A stretch of 64,000 nt of DNA, taken from Pezizomycotina sp. ARF18. Its lineage: Eukaryota; Ascomycota. The notes beneath the pieces are model-generated. The model saw only the letters and a list, made by a program, of their open reading frames with translations, was not told the DNA's origin and did not search any database. Shown in pieces: positions 1-11,784 of this stretch. Position 1 is the stretch's first letter. Each line of letters begins with the position of its first letter. The position numbers and the translations under genes were made by a program. The stretch spans positions 173,262-237,261 of the forward strand of contig AZLU01000028.1 in the NCBI GenBank assembly GCA_002224055.1, given 5' to 3'.

Positions 1-1546
1 TCCGCGAAATATAAGTCTATAGGTCTGAACCAACATCATCGTAAGTTGATCCTTAGAGACTCTATTCGAACTGCACAGCTACCGGACCTGTCATCATCTG
101 GCCTGAACCGTTTTGTTCGTTCAAGTTCCCTATTTCCGTTGTGCGATCAGTTCACGTTCATTCGAGATCTACCTTGATATCCTATGGATTTGTTGAATAA
201 CCGCAACTAAAGCACATGAGTCCGAACATCCAATTAACCTCTCTCAGTATTTAGATCGCCTATGAATAGCTAACCAGCCGCCTATAACTGTGTCAATGCG
301 CTTGATAGAAGTGGCTACTTTGACTGTAATAGTAACTCTTTAAAAAGAACGGCTGTGTATCCCGTCTGGCTATATCGACTACCGATGACTCGGGCCTGAG
401 CGGCCCGCAATTGCTGTATTACTCAAATAACTGTAGTACTATCCAAACTGAGCAGAAGGCTAAGGTTTAAGCCCGTCGCAACTTCGGTGCCTCTGCGTTT
501 ATTCTTTGTAAACGTCAACTTGACAGCGAAGTCAAGTCCTAGACATTCACAACCGTACCGCTTTACGCCAAGCGTAAAGCGAAAGATTTTATACTGACTA
601 CCTGCCAAAATACATGCGCTTCGCAACCTTTGCCGTAAAATTCAGACGCCGGGAAAATCCTAGAATCAGCGAGCTGATCTGTAGTTTTAAATATCCTGTT
701 AATGGCAATGCCATTTGACGTTGAGAAATGAATCTGCGTTGCATAGAGGAGAATAATCTATTGGAAACGGTGCTTCACCAATTTTGGAGAGTATCCTTCG
801 CCCTACTAATTGCTGGAGCATAAGAGATCCCAGGACCCGCAATCTCGTATCGATAAAAAGCAGCCGACGGAGGAAGGACGACCATGGGTAGGCGAAGAGC
901 ATGGTTTCTGAATCTGGAAAGTCGCAGAATCCCGCTGTTTATGCAAACAATATTGAAATGAAAACCGCCGCATATAACGGTGAGAATAATCAATGTTACA
1001 GCCCTAAATACGGCTAATATCATGAGAGAACCTCCTTTGCAACTTTTTAATAGGAACGATCCTGGTACGGTAGAAAATCCTTCTAGAAGGTCCCTCCGCG
1101 TTTGCATACACATTCTTGACGTCGTGTAAATGGCGAGAAAAAAGTTCGGGTAAAGCTTATAGTGGAAGCCTGGGTTACGAAGGGCAGATTTTTCACAGTT
1201 CTATGGTAACGAATATGAGTTCCGCACTGCAGCTTGTCCTCAGCCCTCTTACGGACTGTTTTAGATGTTCCTTGTGGTGTAGCATTTATAAAGACGCCGT
1301 CCTTGCTCGCGATAATACGAGCCTTACAGTATAAGGTACGGAAATTTCGTTTAAACAAGGAGAGACAGTGACACAAGACATCGACAATTGACAGTCTCAC
1401 GGCCCATAAAGCTTTTTCGCCGTGCATATCAGTCTAGCGGTTTACGAGGAATTAGAGATTGATTGTGAAGTATAAAACTCCCTCGGTCGGCCTCGTCTTA
1501 TCCTCATCGATCATCGCTAATCCCAAGCAAACCGACAACAATAGCA
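1..1546. other. no supported gene
   Basis: Open frames here are short and on conflicting strands. A minus-strand frame at 775-1023 begins with a hydrophobic stretch that could pass for a signal peptide, but it lacks any family motif, so it is not called. Codon-like bias is absent and no repeat is visible. Confidence 0.6.
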
Positions 1547-3348
1547 ATGTTCTCCAAATCAACTTCCTCGCCATCCTCGCTGCAGCAACCAGCGTCGCAG
1601 CCGACTGCAAATGCTCACCTCAAGATGCCTGCTGGCCGAAATCCGCCGACTGGACTAAACTAAACTCAACCATCTCCGGCCACCTCCTCCGCGGCGTACC
1701 TCCGGCGTCGGTCTGCTATGCCGGCGCGCTCTACAACAAAGAAGAATGTGACCGAGTTATCAAAGGATGCCGCAGCAGACGTTCCACACCTCCGATCCGA
1801 CCTCCGTGCTTTACTCCTCGTGGGCTAACGACCCGTGCCCGCCGACGACTGATCCCAGCAAGGAAAATGCATTATCGGCGGATACCCCGTCTACATCATA
1901 AATGCGACTAACGCAGAAGCTATCCAAGCCGGCGTTAATTTCGCTCGCGAGCATAACGTTCGTCTGGTTGTCAAGAACACCGGCCACGATTTTTTGGGGC
2001 GTAGCACCGCGCCAGGTTCGCTGTCCATTTGGACGCATAATCTGAAATCCATGGATTTCCACGACTCATTTTTACCGAAGAGGTGTAAGACGGCTAAGTG
2101 GACAGGCAAGGCTGTCACGCTCGGTGCTGGTGTACAGATGGCTGAAGCCTACACTAAGGCCAATGAGAAGGGTCTTGTTTCGTCGGTGGTCAGGATGGTA
2201 CGGTCGGCGTAGGTGGATACGCTCAGGGTAAGTTTTTGCCATTCCCGATCGCATGAGAGGCTAGACATTGACACTAACATTCCATTTTGACGAAACAGGA
2301 GGTGGCCACTCACCGATCAGCGCTCACTTCGGCCTATTCGTCGATCAGGTCCTCGAAATGACCGTCGTAACTCCCGACGGGAAGGTCGTCGTCGCAAATG
2401 ACTGCCAGAACCAAGACCTCTACTGGGCCATGCGTGGCGGCGGCGGCTCAACCTTCGGCGTTCTTCTCGACGTTACCGTCAAAGCTTTCCCCACTCCCAA
2501 GGTTACCTTCGCTATACTCCAAGCCAACCTGACCGCTAACTCCGACGACGCTCTATGGGACCTCCTCGCGGAATTTAACACCCACATTCCCGAATTCTCC
2601 GACGCAGGACTCCTCGGCTACTACATCTCCATGTCCAAAGGACCCTTCAAATCGCTCATCTTCATGCTTCACCTTCTCGACCGTCCAGTCTCTGACCTCA
2701 CCAGCATAATCAAGCCGTTCACAGACCTTTCGAGAAGCCGATTTACAAAGACAACTTGTCTATCGGTTATAAAGTCCCACCCATGACCGTGCCTGACTAC
2801 AAGACCTACGCCTTTGCCCACTTCCGCAACGACCAGGTCAAGCGCGACGGCCTCCTTCCTTCTCGCTTACTCCCGAAATCTTCCTTAAGTAAAGGCAACA
2901 AGGCCCTGCTCAAGACCAAGCTCAAGCAAGCCGCGGCTCCCACTGATTCGGACACATGGGTCGTCGGAGCCATGGGTGCCGGAAAAGCCGTCGCGGCCGC
3001 TCACAAGGCCTCCGACATGGCAGTTAACCCCGCCTGGAGAAAAGCCTACGTTCACATCTTCACCATGGCCGGCTTCCCGCAGCAGGAAGGCGAAGCCAAA
3101 ACGAAGGCGCTCGATTACGCTACAAACACGATGGAACAGGCGCTTATCGACCTTGCTCCGGAGAGCGGTGCTTATCTGAACGAAGCTAACCCGTACACAA
3201 AGGAATTCTATAAGACGTTCTGGGAGATAATGCTGCGAAGCTCAAGCAGCTCAAGAAGAAGTTTGATCCTAAGGATGTCTTTATGTGCAGGACCTGCGTC
3301 GGTAGCGAGAATTGGGTGGAGCAAGGGGATAAGATTTGCAGGAAGTAA
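1547..3348 (+). CDS. secreted FAD-linked oxidoreductase (berberine-bridge-enzyme-like)
   Basis: Probable secreted flavin oxidase. Starting at ATG 1547, the reading shows a hydrophobic signal segment (FLAILAAATSVAAD), then Cys-rich KCSPQDACWP, a PCMH-type FAD-binding domain and a C-terminal BBE domain. The FAD histidine is in KNTGHDFLGRS; the second site reads GGGHSP, without the cysteine that makes bicovalent FAD enzymes, so a single covalent link is expected. VGGQDG/GVGGYAQG and AMRGGGGSTFGVL are classic family motifs, and the end (KKKFDPKDVFMC then CVGSENW) is the usual fungal BBE terminus. An intron fits 2228-2298 (GTAAGT, CTAAC branch, CAG). The frame slips at about six places (near 1560, 1770, 1866, 2178, 2730, 3226), each explained by one missing base in a short homopolymer. 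Either assembly error or early decay. Substrate unknown. Confidence 0.87.
2228..2298 (+). other. intron of the FAD oxidase gene
   Basis: Donor GTAAGT, branch-like ACTAAC and acceptor AACAG flank 71 bases. Removing it joins Gln-Gly to Gly-Gly-His-Ser-Pro, restoring the conserved glycine-rich motif. Confidence 0.85.
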
Positions 3349-4181
3349 ATGATACCCACTAGCATAGTCCCAGCATTCATTATATTTCCCTGGCTTTTCT
3401 CATTTGCGTTTTGACGTCATAATTTTCCTTTCGTATTGCCAATTATATAATCATACGTTTTTACCGTAAGCATAGATCTTAGAGAAAAGTTTGCACCCAA
3501 TATTTAGAGATAGTCTTTGTAAATCAAGCCTTTTTTAGCGAATACCAGTGACATCTAAATAATGAGGAAATACGGATTCCCAGTAGTATATATACAGTGG
3601 AACCTAACTCCAAGGAGCTTCTTCGAATACGTAATGGTCACGAATTCGTGATATCACTTCGCTTCCACTGGCGGCACTCGGGCTTCGCTGTCAACAGCGC
3701 CCAGTCTAAATTTCTTCGCGTTTTGCTAGGCGAATGAGCGCCACGAAGTCTCTACCCAGTCAAGGCTATTAGGAAGACTTCTTCGTAGAATAAATGGCCT
3801 GTGTTCCTCCCGTATACTGACGTCTTGCTCCATATTTTGACGTATTACGATCCAGACCTAGGCACCCAAGTACGTGACTGTTTTCGTATTCCTGTGCACC
3901 ATTGATAGTAACACCAATCATTCTAGAAGCCGCAGCGTATCGCGACACATCCCAGAACACGAAAATCCAGGTTTTTTGTGCGTCTAAAAATTAAGGATAT
4001 CATCCGTTCGTCATTTCAATGAGGGTTCAGAAACTTGAAGGATATATTTTAGTATTGCTCTGATAAGTTACAATTATTCCCGGAATACTGCAAGTAAACT
4101 ACTAGTATCTGAACTCTTCTAGACCTTGTCAGAAGATCAATTGCTATCCAGATCAATCACTGTCTATATGTCCATTGTTGT
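3349..4181. other. intergenic, nothing supported
   Basis: About 830 bases with moderate AT content and no convincing frame on either strand. A short CAGTGGAACC at 3594 recalls a pogo/Fot1 terminal repeat, but no matching partner end was found. Confidence 0.6.
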
Positions 4182-4229
4182 TTGCTTAATCAGAACACGA
4201 ATGTACACTATGCCTTACCAATTCGCCTT

Positions 4230-4670
4230 CTCCACAAGAGCCTCGAAAAGCAAATATTGAACGGTCTCCTAGAGGAGTTCTCTCGTCCACCTACCAATGG
4301 AATGCTGCGCGAGGTGCATCGAAATACCTCAAAGCCAAACGCGAAGCCATCGAACTCCACCAAAAAACAGCAAACAAAGAAGCAGAAGACCTCGAGGCGG
4401 CCGAGTAAAAGCTCTAAGAAGACAGTCGAGGACCAATATCGGAAAGAAGCTGCTCATATCGAGTCCGTCATAAGCAGAACCGCAAAAATAGAAGCTTCTA
4501 GCCGCTCTAAGATAGGATCGAGGTAGATCGCCTAGCCTCTCTGCGGAGCGGCGATATGAGGAATCGGAAGAAGTTATTAGAGTATAGAGAGTTTCCGGGT
4601 CCGGGACAAGATGCCCTGAGGGAGACATTGGAGATACTATACGGGATAACGTGACGCGATGCTTTCTTCT
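4230..4670 (+). pseudogene. charged coiled-coil protein relic
   Basis: All three frames contribute lysine/glutamate-rich coiled-coil-like stretches in sequence order: KAKREAIELHQKTANKEAED around 4330-4400, then DQYRKEAAHIESVISRTAKI around 4430-4490, then SLSAERRYEESEEVIRV around 4535-4585. No single frame spans them and no ATG-led frame explains them, so this is a decayed or frameshifted coding stretch. I do not recognise the family. Similar charged coiled coils precede a kinase domain at 15.6-16.8 kb, but I see no clear alignment. Confidence 0.35.
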
Positions 4671-4865
4671 AAATATCCGAGTCACTTGTAATTATTCTCA
4701 GGCATGCTTTTTGTTTTCTCAGAAACGGAATCAAATAATCTGCAGGTAGCCACCACGTAAGAACAAACAACTACCATGAAAGAGGAACTGGAAACATGTA
4801 GAACGAAGAATGATCCATCTCGCCGAACTGATTTCAATATTAGAGACTCTCTTGGCAAGTTCAGG

Positions 4866-5730
4866 TCAAGTCATTATAGCCCCAAAAGGCGAACAGCGCT
4901 GCCCAACATCCCATAACGCATATAACAACGAGATATAGAAGGCTATCCCACTTCGTAAATCACTATCAAAATGTAACTCTCCCCGCGCCAACGCTTTTCT
5001 CTGCTCCTTCAGCCTTTGCTCTTCTGTAAGCAGGTCAAGCCTCTGCTGTATATCGTCCATTTTGGCATTTAGACTGCGAACCCGGAGCACCGCCTCTCTT
5101 GTAGCATTGGCGGTCTCTACTAGGACCTTCAGCGAGGCTTTCATCTCAGACAGTAGATCCTTCAGGTGGGCATCCCCATTCAGTTGCACAGCTATTTCTC
5201 GGGCGACTTCCGTTTGACGATGCAGTGAGTTCACGTTGTTGTTCGAACCGTTCATCCAGCTAGTCATACCCTTCGCAATGTTCCCTCCTCCATTATCAAC
5301 CATATCTGTTCCTTCAACCACATTCGCAACTGTCTCCTCGTCCACGTTGCCATCCATGCCTCCCAAATTCTCCAACGTAAAGCTCGGTCCTGTAAACTCC
5401 GTCGTCTTTGGCATCGCAGCAACAGCGCTCCACTTCACGCTCTGGTCCAAGCGTGGGATCTCTGCCTCCACCAAACATGCTTCTTTTTTCCCATCTCCGT
5501 TGTGTTCGTCAGGTTAAGCTCCAGCGGTGTAACCCCGTGCCTCTTAAGCATGCCCGCCCAGAAGTCGTTCATCGGCACGCCACCTTCCACCCTTCTCTTC
5601 TCGCAGTACCAGAGCGGGCGTGCGGTAGTGGGCAGCTGAGGAATGTGTGGTCGTTGGCTTTCCAGCAATTGGTACAGACCCTGCTGTCGGACTCGGAGAA
5701 GGCGTGGGAGTGACGCCGGGTATCTGACAT
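4866..5730 (-). CDS. zinc-knuckle-like, coiled-coil, tail-anchored protein
   Basis: Minus-strand gene reading from ATG 5730 to a stop at 4866. Near the N-terminus is CTNCWKANDHTFLSC, a C-x2-C-x5-H-x4-C pattern resembling a zinc knuckle, followed by DFWAGMLKRHGVTPLELNLT, an acidic Gly/Asn linker, a long predicted coiled coil (from HLKDLLSEMKASLKVLVE to LTEEQRLKEQRKALARG) and a C-terminal hydrophobic segment (SGIAFYISLLYALW) that could anchor it in a membrane. Two single-base slips (around 5600 and 5490) interrupt the frame, the second in a run of A. The copia LTR begins 207 bp upstream of the start and so occupies its promoter side. Function unknown; the domain order is inferred. Confidence 0.6.
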
Positions 5731-5932
5731 AACGTAGACGTGCTGCGAAATGATGACGGAGGAGAGGAAGTAGAACGGGGAAGCAAAGAGAAGAGATAGT
5801 AGGGAGGTGAGAGGGGTTGCGGTGGTTGACTTCGTGGGCGATGAGTGGGTAGTTGCGTTGATTAGGTATGGGTCGCGAAGTTGTGATGTGGTTTGTTTTG
5901 GAAGAGGAGAGAAGGGGAAATGGCGAAGGATA

Positions 5933-5937
5933 GTTTA
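5933..5937 (+). repeat. target-site duplication, left copy (GTTTA)
   Basis: Five bases immediately before the left LTR, repeated exactly after the right LTR at 10836-10840. Confidence 0.9.
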
Positions 5938-6251
5938 TGCTAGCTATTGGGCATGTCAAAGAGGCATGACAAATCTATAGGCATCGAGGTGATGCTTGTA
6001 TAGCTGAGGAACAAGGAACTTCAGCTGGAGATATCAAAATCTCAGCTGTAGATGTCAAGGAGATTACGACGACAAGGCTCTGCGAGCCGTCGAGGCAGAC
6101 TGCATACATTATATCAAGATTGTAGTATCATCAGTTCATTATATATAGCATCGTGTATTCCCTCAGTTAGTCTAGTTAGTTCTATAGTCAAATCCACAAG
6201 TTCGATCCCATCCTACATTATTAGATATCATACCATACATCTGCGCCAGCA
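5938..6251 (+). repeat. copia element, left LTR
   Basis: 314 bp, TG...CA, apparently identical to 10522-10835. Contains a TATATA stretch near 6141. A diverged solo copy lies at 51084-51392. Confidence 0.93.
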
Positions 6252-6263
6252 GGTTATGAGCCC
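6252..6263 (+). other. copia element, primer binding site
   Basis: GGTTATGAGCCC directly follows the LTR. Its complement is the anticodon-arm sequence of initiator tRNA-Met (CAU anticodon), the internal half-tRNA priming known for copia-type elements. Confidence 0.75.
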
Positions 6264-6327
6264 GGTTAGCAACATATCTTAATAAACTGACTCACTTCTC
6301 AATCTCCCCCAAACGACATATCTCACG

Positions 6328-9300
6328 ATGTCTCTCTCACTGAAGTTCAACGAGGCAAAGCTAAAGGCTGATCTCACGAACTACCTCGATTGGAGTACAC
6401 ACATGATTACGTTCCTCAAGTACAACAAAGTCTGGGATGTCACTAGTAAACCGCTCAAGGCTACGGCAGCCGACGCAGAGCCAAGTACTAATGATCAAGA
6501 CAACGACTTGAAGGCGTACACCATCATCGAAGCTCACTGCGAGGCAGAGACTCGACGGCTTATCTACGATCCACCAACAGCAGCGCGAATAAGGCATGGG
6601 ATGCCTTAAGTTCGGCGTACATCGCTGTTGCCGTTATTAGCAAACCTCACATTAGGAAGCAGCTAAGGCAGATTCGACTTGAGAACGAAGTCGATATTCG
6701 AGGATTTATACAGAAGCATCGAGATCTCATCAGAACGTACAATGAGATGTCAGGCTCGATCTCAACAGAGAAGACTGAGGCGGAGACGGCGGAGAAGACG
6801 GAGCTAGGCATGGGCTCGAAGGACAATATAGCCATGGCAGAGGCTGTTGATCTCGTCTGCAGCAACCTCAGTAGCGACTGGGAGACGTTCATCACGAACT
6901 TTCAGCAGATGACGGATTTGATGGCAAAGGAACCGACCCTCGACATGCTCGAGAAGGCGCTGCTCGTCGAAGAGGCAAAGCGCAGAATACGACATACCGG
7001 AGACGTTAGCTCCGAGGATAATAAGGCGCTGTTCGGAAGGAATGGCCGAGGCAAAACCCAAAGGAACGACAAGAAGGTTCGTAAGTTCGAGGGCAAATGC
7101 CACTACTGCGATAAGGTCGGACACAAGAGGGCCGACTGTAGGAAGCGCATAAAGGATGAGAAGGATGGCGGTGATAACGGGGCATCAGGCCTCATGGCAC
7201 GAACCTCAGTGCGAGATACCGGCTCTCAGAGAACGATCCGGTGGTTTCTCGACTCAGGCGCATCTTCTCATATAACGATGGTGAGAGAAGCATTCTCTAC
7301 CTATAAACCCCTCTCGAAGCCACAGAACATCACGATCGGTGATGGAGAAGTACTGCAGGCTATCGGCACTGGCTCAGTATTTGTAAGGCTCAGCAGGGAG
7401 CACGGCGGTAGTCTTATCGAACTTAAGAATACGCTATACGCTCCAAAGATGAAGCATAGCCTGTTCTCGATCTCTCGCGCAGATGAGGCAGGATGCACAA
7501 TGACGATCCGACAAGGCAGATGTACGATAACCAGACCGGGGCTGAGAATTGAAGCCACCGTAAAATGGGACTATGGGAGATCTCAGGTGAGATCGTAACA
7601 TCTGCAAGGAAGAGTTCAGCTCTCGCCACCATGCAAGAAGTGCATGAACGGCTCGGACATGTCGGTGAGGATCATATTAAGCGAATGATCAAGCACGGAA
7701 GCGTCACCGGCATCACTAAAGACGGTAAGGATCCTCAGGGCCATGTCAACTGCGAGGCCTGCGGACTTACCAAATCGAAGGCAACACCAAACCGCGAGAA
7801 ACCCCGTTTAGGCAAGTACAAGCCAATGGAGATAATCTTCTCAGATTTCTGCCAATGGGCGCATGTAAAGAGCCTAGGAGATTGCATAGGGTTTATCACC
7901 TTCCTCGAAGGGAATAGTCGGAAGTCCTGGATCCACTTTGTAAAAGATAAAAAGGCAGAGACGATGCTCTCGTGCTTTAATAGTACTCTCAAGACAGCTG
8001 AACGTCAGTCGAACCTCAAGCTCATTAAGCTACAACACGACGGAGGCAAAGAATATACCTTGATCGACAGACGCTGTAACGAAGTAGGGATCGCAGTTCG
8101 TACCTCAGCTGCATACGCATCTCAACAGAATGGCGCACCTGAGAAGCTCAATCAGATTCTTATCGACAGATCGAAGGCAATGTTGGCCGCATCGGAATTA
8201 CCGCCGCAGCTATGGGCAGAGGCGGTAAATTATTGCAATCTAATCCGCAACTACACGCTATCAAGGCCGCTCGAGGCACTGAAGGATGGCAAACAGACGA
8301 CACCGCAGGGAAGATGGGAAGGCAGAACTCCCGACATCTCGAATTTAGGACATTCGGTGAACCATGTTACGTACACATCGATAGCAAACTCCGGAAGAAG
8401 CCGGATAATACTGCTAAGAAGATGCACTTTGTAGGCCTGGAGGCTTGCAACATCTACCGAGTCTGGGATCCTACTATCCGCAAAGTACTGATCCGCAGAG
8501 ATGTTAGATTCCCGATCGAATCGACCTTCGAAGTACGTGACTTCGCAGAGGATGATGAAGATCCTCTCGAGTACGTTGAAACGGCAACGGCGCCTGATTA
8601 CGATCAAAACTCAACTTCCGATCGTCAATCAGATATCCACGAGACGATTACGCTGGAACAGCCCGAGGATGAGAGCGAAGATCTCGATGACGCTAGCCTA
8701 CAGCTGAGATCCGAGGATGCTCGCTCTCGCAGAGGAAGTCACGTAGATACTATGAGACAGATCTACGACGATCAACCAAAGATGACAGGCGCATTCCCGG
8801 AATCGCCGAAGATGAGATCTAGTAGTCGAACTACGAAGATACCCCACAGGCCAGGATACGTCAGTAAAGATCCAACGGCTATGCGCCTTAGAGAGAAGGC
8901 CCATAAAGGATTAATGGCATACATCGATGAACCAGAGCCACTTACCTACGAAGAGGCTATGAGCTCTGCGAACTGCAAAGGATGGCGTGCATCGATGGAT
9001 CGAGAACTGTCCTCGATCAAAGAACAAGACGTATGGAAACCTATAGATTCTCGAGATCCTCCCGGAAGACAACATCGTCGACAGCAAATGGGTGTTCAAG
9101 TATAAGCGCGATACCACCGGTCGGATTACGATGCTTAAGTCGAGACTAGTTGCTCGAGGCTTTACACAGAAGCAAGGGATCGATTACGACGAGACATACG
9201 CACCGGTAGCTAAGATGTCAACAGTAAGGCTATTCTTCGCATTAGTAGCCTGGCTCGATCTCGAATGCGAGCAGATGGATGTAATGACGGCCTTCCTCGC

Positions 9301-10503
9301 ACCTAAACTGAAGCAGAGAATCATCGTTAGGCCTCCAGAAGGGAGCGGAATCGATGGATTAGTTCAGTTAATAAAGACTCTGTACGGCCTCAAACAGTCA
9401 CCTCGAGAATGGTACGGAGAACTTACCTCAGTTCTCAAATCACTGAAGTTCGAAGTTTGTCGGCTCGACAATAGCTTGTTCATCAGTAAGGATCGTCAGC
9501 TAATAATAATCATCTACGTCGATGATCTGTTGATAGCTGGATCTAACAAATATGAAGTCGAGATGCTCAAGCGAGATCTCAGTTCACACTTCAAGATGAA
9601 GGATATGGGGCCGGTAGCCTGTTTCTTAGGCATACAGGTAGAACGGACCAGGTCTGGAAATCGACGTCGCCTAGTACTACATCAGTCCGCATACATACGA
9701 TCGCTCCTCAAGAGATTTAGGCTCGAGGATGCTCCCGGGATCAGTACTCCCATGGAAAGGGGAGGCATCCCTCGAACGGAGGATCAGGACACTACACCGG
9801 CAGTACAGTATCGACAGATGGTAGGAAGTTTGATCTACACTCTGTTTACTAGGCCAACCGATGCCTTCGCTATCTCGACATTAGGGCAATACGTCAGCGA
9901 AGCAAACCGAACTCACGAGAAGGCAGCAAGAAGAGTACTGCGACATCAGGGAGGATCCCTCGATCGTGCGCTTACGTACTATGCCCGTGAGACAGAGGAT
10001 GAGATGCTAGATCTGCGCATCCACGTAGACGCCGACTGGGCCGGATGCAAGCTCACTCGCAGATCCACTACCGGCTATGTAGTAACGTTCAATGGAACAG
10101 CCATCTCATACTGTTCGAAGAAGCAACGTACTGTAGCTACTAGCAGTACTGAGGCAGAATATATGGCTGCAGGGGAGGCTTCACGGGAAGCTCTCTGGGT
10201 ACTTCGGATACTAAAGGACATACAGCGAGCTTCAAGTTTGAGGCTCCTAACAGCATCGAGATGTACATGGACAATCAAAGCGCCATCAGTATTACGAAGG
10301 ATCCTAAACACCATAGCAGAACTAAGCACATCGATGTACAACATCACTTTGTGAGGGAACTAGTTCGAGAAGGAACAATCGAGCCTCGATATGTAAGATC
10401 GGAGGACAACATCGCGGATGTACTCACCAAACCGCTCACAAAGATATCTCACGATAGCGCTATGAAGGCCATAGGCATGAGAAGATGGGATGAAGATTAC
10501 TAG
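6328..10503 (+). mobile_element. copia element, gag-pol coding region
   Basis: Parts in order: gag from about 6328; CCHC zinc knuckle (CHYCDKVGHKRADC) near 7100; aspartic protease motif FLDSGASSH near 7245; integrase zinc-finger and catalytic core about 7620-8450; reverse transcriptase about 9090-9650 with YVDDLLIAG near 9520; RNase H about 10015-10450 with DADWAG and ADVLTKPL. The order integrase before reverse transcriptase defines Ty1/copia. The coding region is interrupted about five times. Confidence 0.92.
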
Positions 10504-10510
10504 CATCATC

Positions 10511-10521
10511 GATGAGGGAGG
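10511..10521 (+). other. copia element, polypurine tract
   Basis: GATGAGGGAGG abuts the right LTR, where second-strand priming is expected in LTR elements. Confidence 0.6.
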
Positions 10522-10835
10522 TGCTAGCTATTGGGCATGTCAAAGAGGCATGACAAATCTATAGGCATCGAGGTGATGCTTGTATAGCTGAGGAACAAGG
10601 AACTTCAGCTGGAGATATCAAAATCTCAGCTGTAGATGTCAAGGAGATTACGACGACAAGGCTCTGCGAGCCGTCGAGGCAGACTGCATACATTATATCA
10701 AGATTGTAGTATCATCAGTTCATTATATATAGCATCGTGTATTCCCTCAGTTAGTCTAGTTAGTTCTATAGTCAAATCCACAAGTTCGATCCCATCCTAC
10801 ATTATTAGATATCATACCATACATCTGCGCCAGCA
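10522..10835 (+). repeat. copia element, right LTR
   Basis: 314 bp, matching 5938-6251 base for base as far as I can read, followed by the GTTTA duplication at 10836-10840. Confidence 0.93.
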
Positions 10836-10840
10836 GTTTA

Positions 10841-11277
10841 TTAATAAATATAAATAAATATAAATAAATACGAATCTACATTTAAAATAAATAAATCGAC
10901 TGTGGGATAAGACAATAGCTGTGGTCGCTATAGACGGAGAACTTTGCATAATGAAATTCGTAGGAAAACACTGAGTATTGGGGTTGGTATAGGTTCAAAG
11001 ACTCGGAGTTCCATACAATACTGACATCCCCGTGGCCTCGATAAAGTCCCTTGAGTTTGTGGTGCACTGCTACAAGTACGAATTGGTATTAAAGATTTGA
11101 ATACATATTCTCATGTAACTTGAAGATTAATGCTATAGGTATAGAAGAGGAAGCACCGAGTTATCGATCTACCAAGAGTGCCTTGTAGCTCGTAGCCGAT
11201 TTCTTACAATAGTAATACTATCGCGATCTTCGAAAAGTTGTATTTTTATCGAACATTATTTTAATTTAAACACGGCG
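10841..11277. other. intergenic, AT-rich
   Basis: Begins with an (AAATAAAT)-like low-complexity run at about 10840-10895. No coding frame is supported; it is the upstream region of the gene at 11278. Confidence 0.6.
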
Positions 11278-11784
11278 ATGCGTCGAATGAAGCGTGTGGA
11301 GTCACAGCCTGATCTTACGGGCCGAAAGCGGCTGCAGCGTATCGATCTAGAAGATGTCATGAACCATAAAACCGATGATGCGATTCCTACTAAAGCCTTG
11401 TCCATGTCAACAGACCACGTCGCGCAGCTATTGTCCGAGATCCTGGAGGACGTTTACGTGTACGACGCCGCTCCGGGCTATTTACTGGATACTACGAACT
11501 CGGAAGCACGGCTGGAAAACCTGCGAAACCGCCTCCACTTCAAGTTGATCCAAGAAGCAGAACTCGGTACCGGCAAGGTTAAGATAGATGCCGTTGAAGC
11601 CATGCTCGGCCAGCTAGAGCATGCATTGAGGATGTCGAAGGAGCAAATCGATGAAGAAAATACTACCAGGTGGCGACCGGGATTGTATTTCGCAGAGCAG
11701 ATTGCGTCCTGGGCTTTCATGGCGCTATTTGGAGTTTCTCTTGCGGTGATAAGCCACAAAATACTTACCAAGAAAGGGCAATGA
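11278..11784 (+). CDS. small tail-anchored protein, copy 1
   Basis: Intact 168-residue frame. Basic N-terminus (MRRMKRVESQPDL), then RIDLEDVMNHK, a helical region with TDHVAQLLSEILEDVY and NLRNRLHFKLIQEAELG, and a C-terminal membrane segment around residues 140-160 (SWAFMALFGVSLAVIS) ending HKILTKKGQ. The layout is that of a cytosolic helical domain held by a C-terminal anchor. The gene at 12673 shares the opening pattern (MKR--SE, QR-DL-DV, TD-V-QLL-E-L, L--RLQ/HFKL), so the two are tandem paralogues about 0.9 kb apart. No known domain recognised. Confidence 0.62.
   Translation: MRRMKRVESQPDLTGRKRLQRIDLEDVMNHKTDDAIPTKALSMSTDHVAQLLSEILEDVYVYDAAPGYLLDTTNSEARLENLRNRLHFKLIQEAELGTGKVKIDAVEAMLGQLEHALRMSKEQIDEENTTRWRPGLYFAEQIASWAFMALFGVSLAVISHKILTKKGQ

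Larger units (their letters stand above)
5938..10835 (+). mobile_element. Ty1/copia LTR retrotransposon, young copy
   Basis: Element of 4898 bp bounded by two 314-bp direct LTRs that I find identical and that begin TG and end CA, with a 5-bp target duplication GTTTA. Copia order is visible: gag with a CCHC knuckle, protease, integrase, reverse transcriptase, RNase H. Identical LTRs point to a very recent insertion. The internal region has about five reading-frame breaks, so it is not whole as given. GC content is like the host genes, with none of the AT drift seen in the 26-31 kb element. It lies upstream of the minus-strand gene at 4866-5730. Confidence 0.95.

Noticed and set aside
775-1113. 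Minus-strand frame with an N-terminal hydrophobic stretch, possible small secreted protein
   Set aside because: No family motif, no coding bias, no intron or promoter support; hydrophobic stretches are common by chance in AT-rich DNA.
3590-3680. CAGTGGAACC resembling a pogo/Fot1 terminal repeat
   Set aside because: No matching inverted end, target TA pair or transposase was found nearby.
6328-10503. Idea that the young copia element is a domesticated host gene
   Set aside because: Identical LTRs, target duplication, primer site and copia domain order show an ordinary recent insertion.
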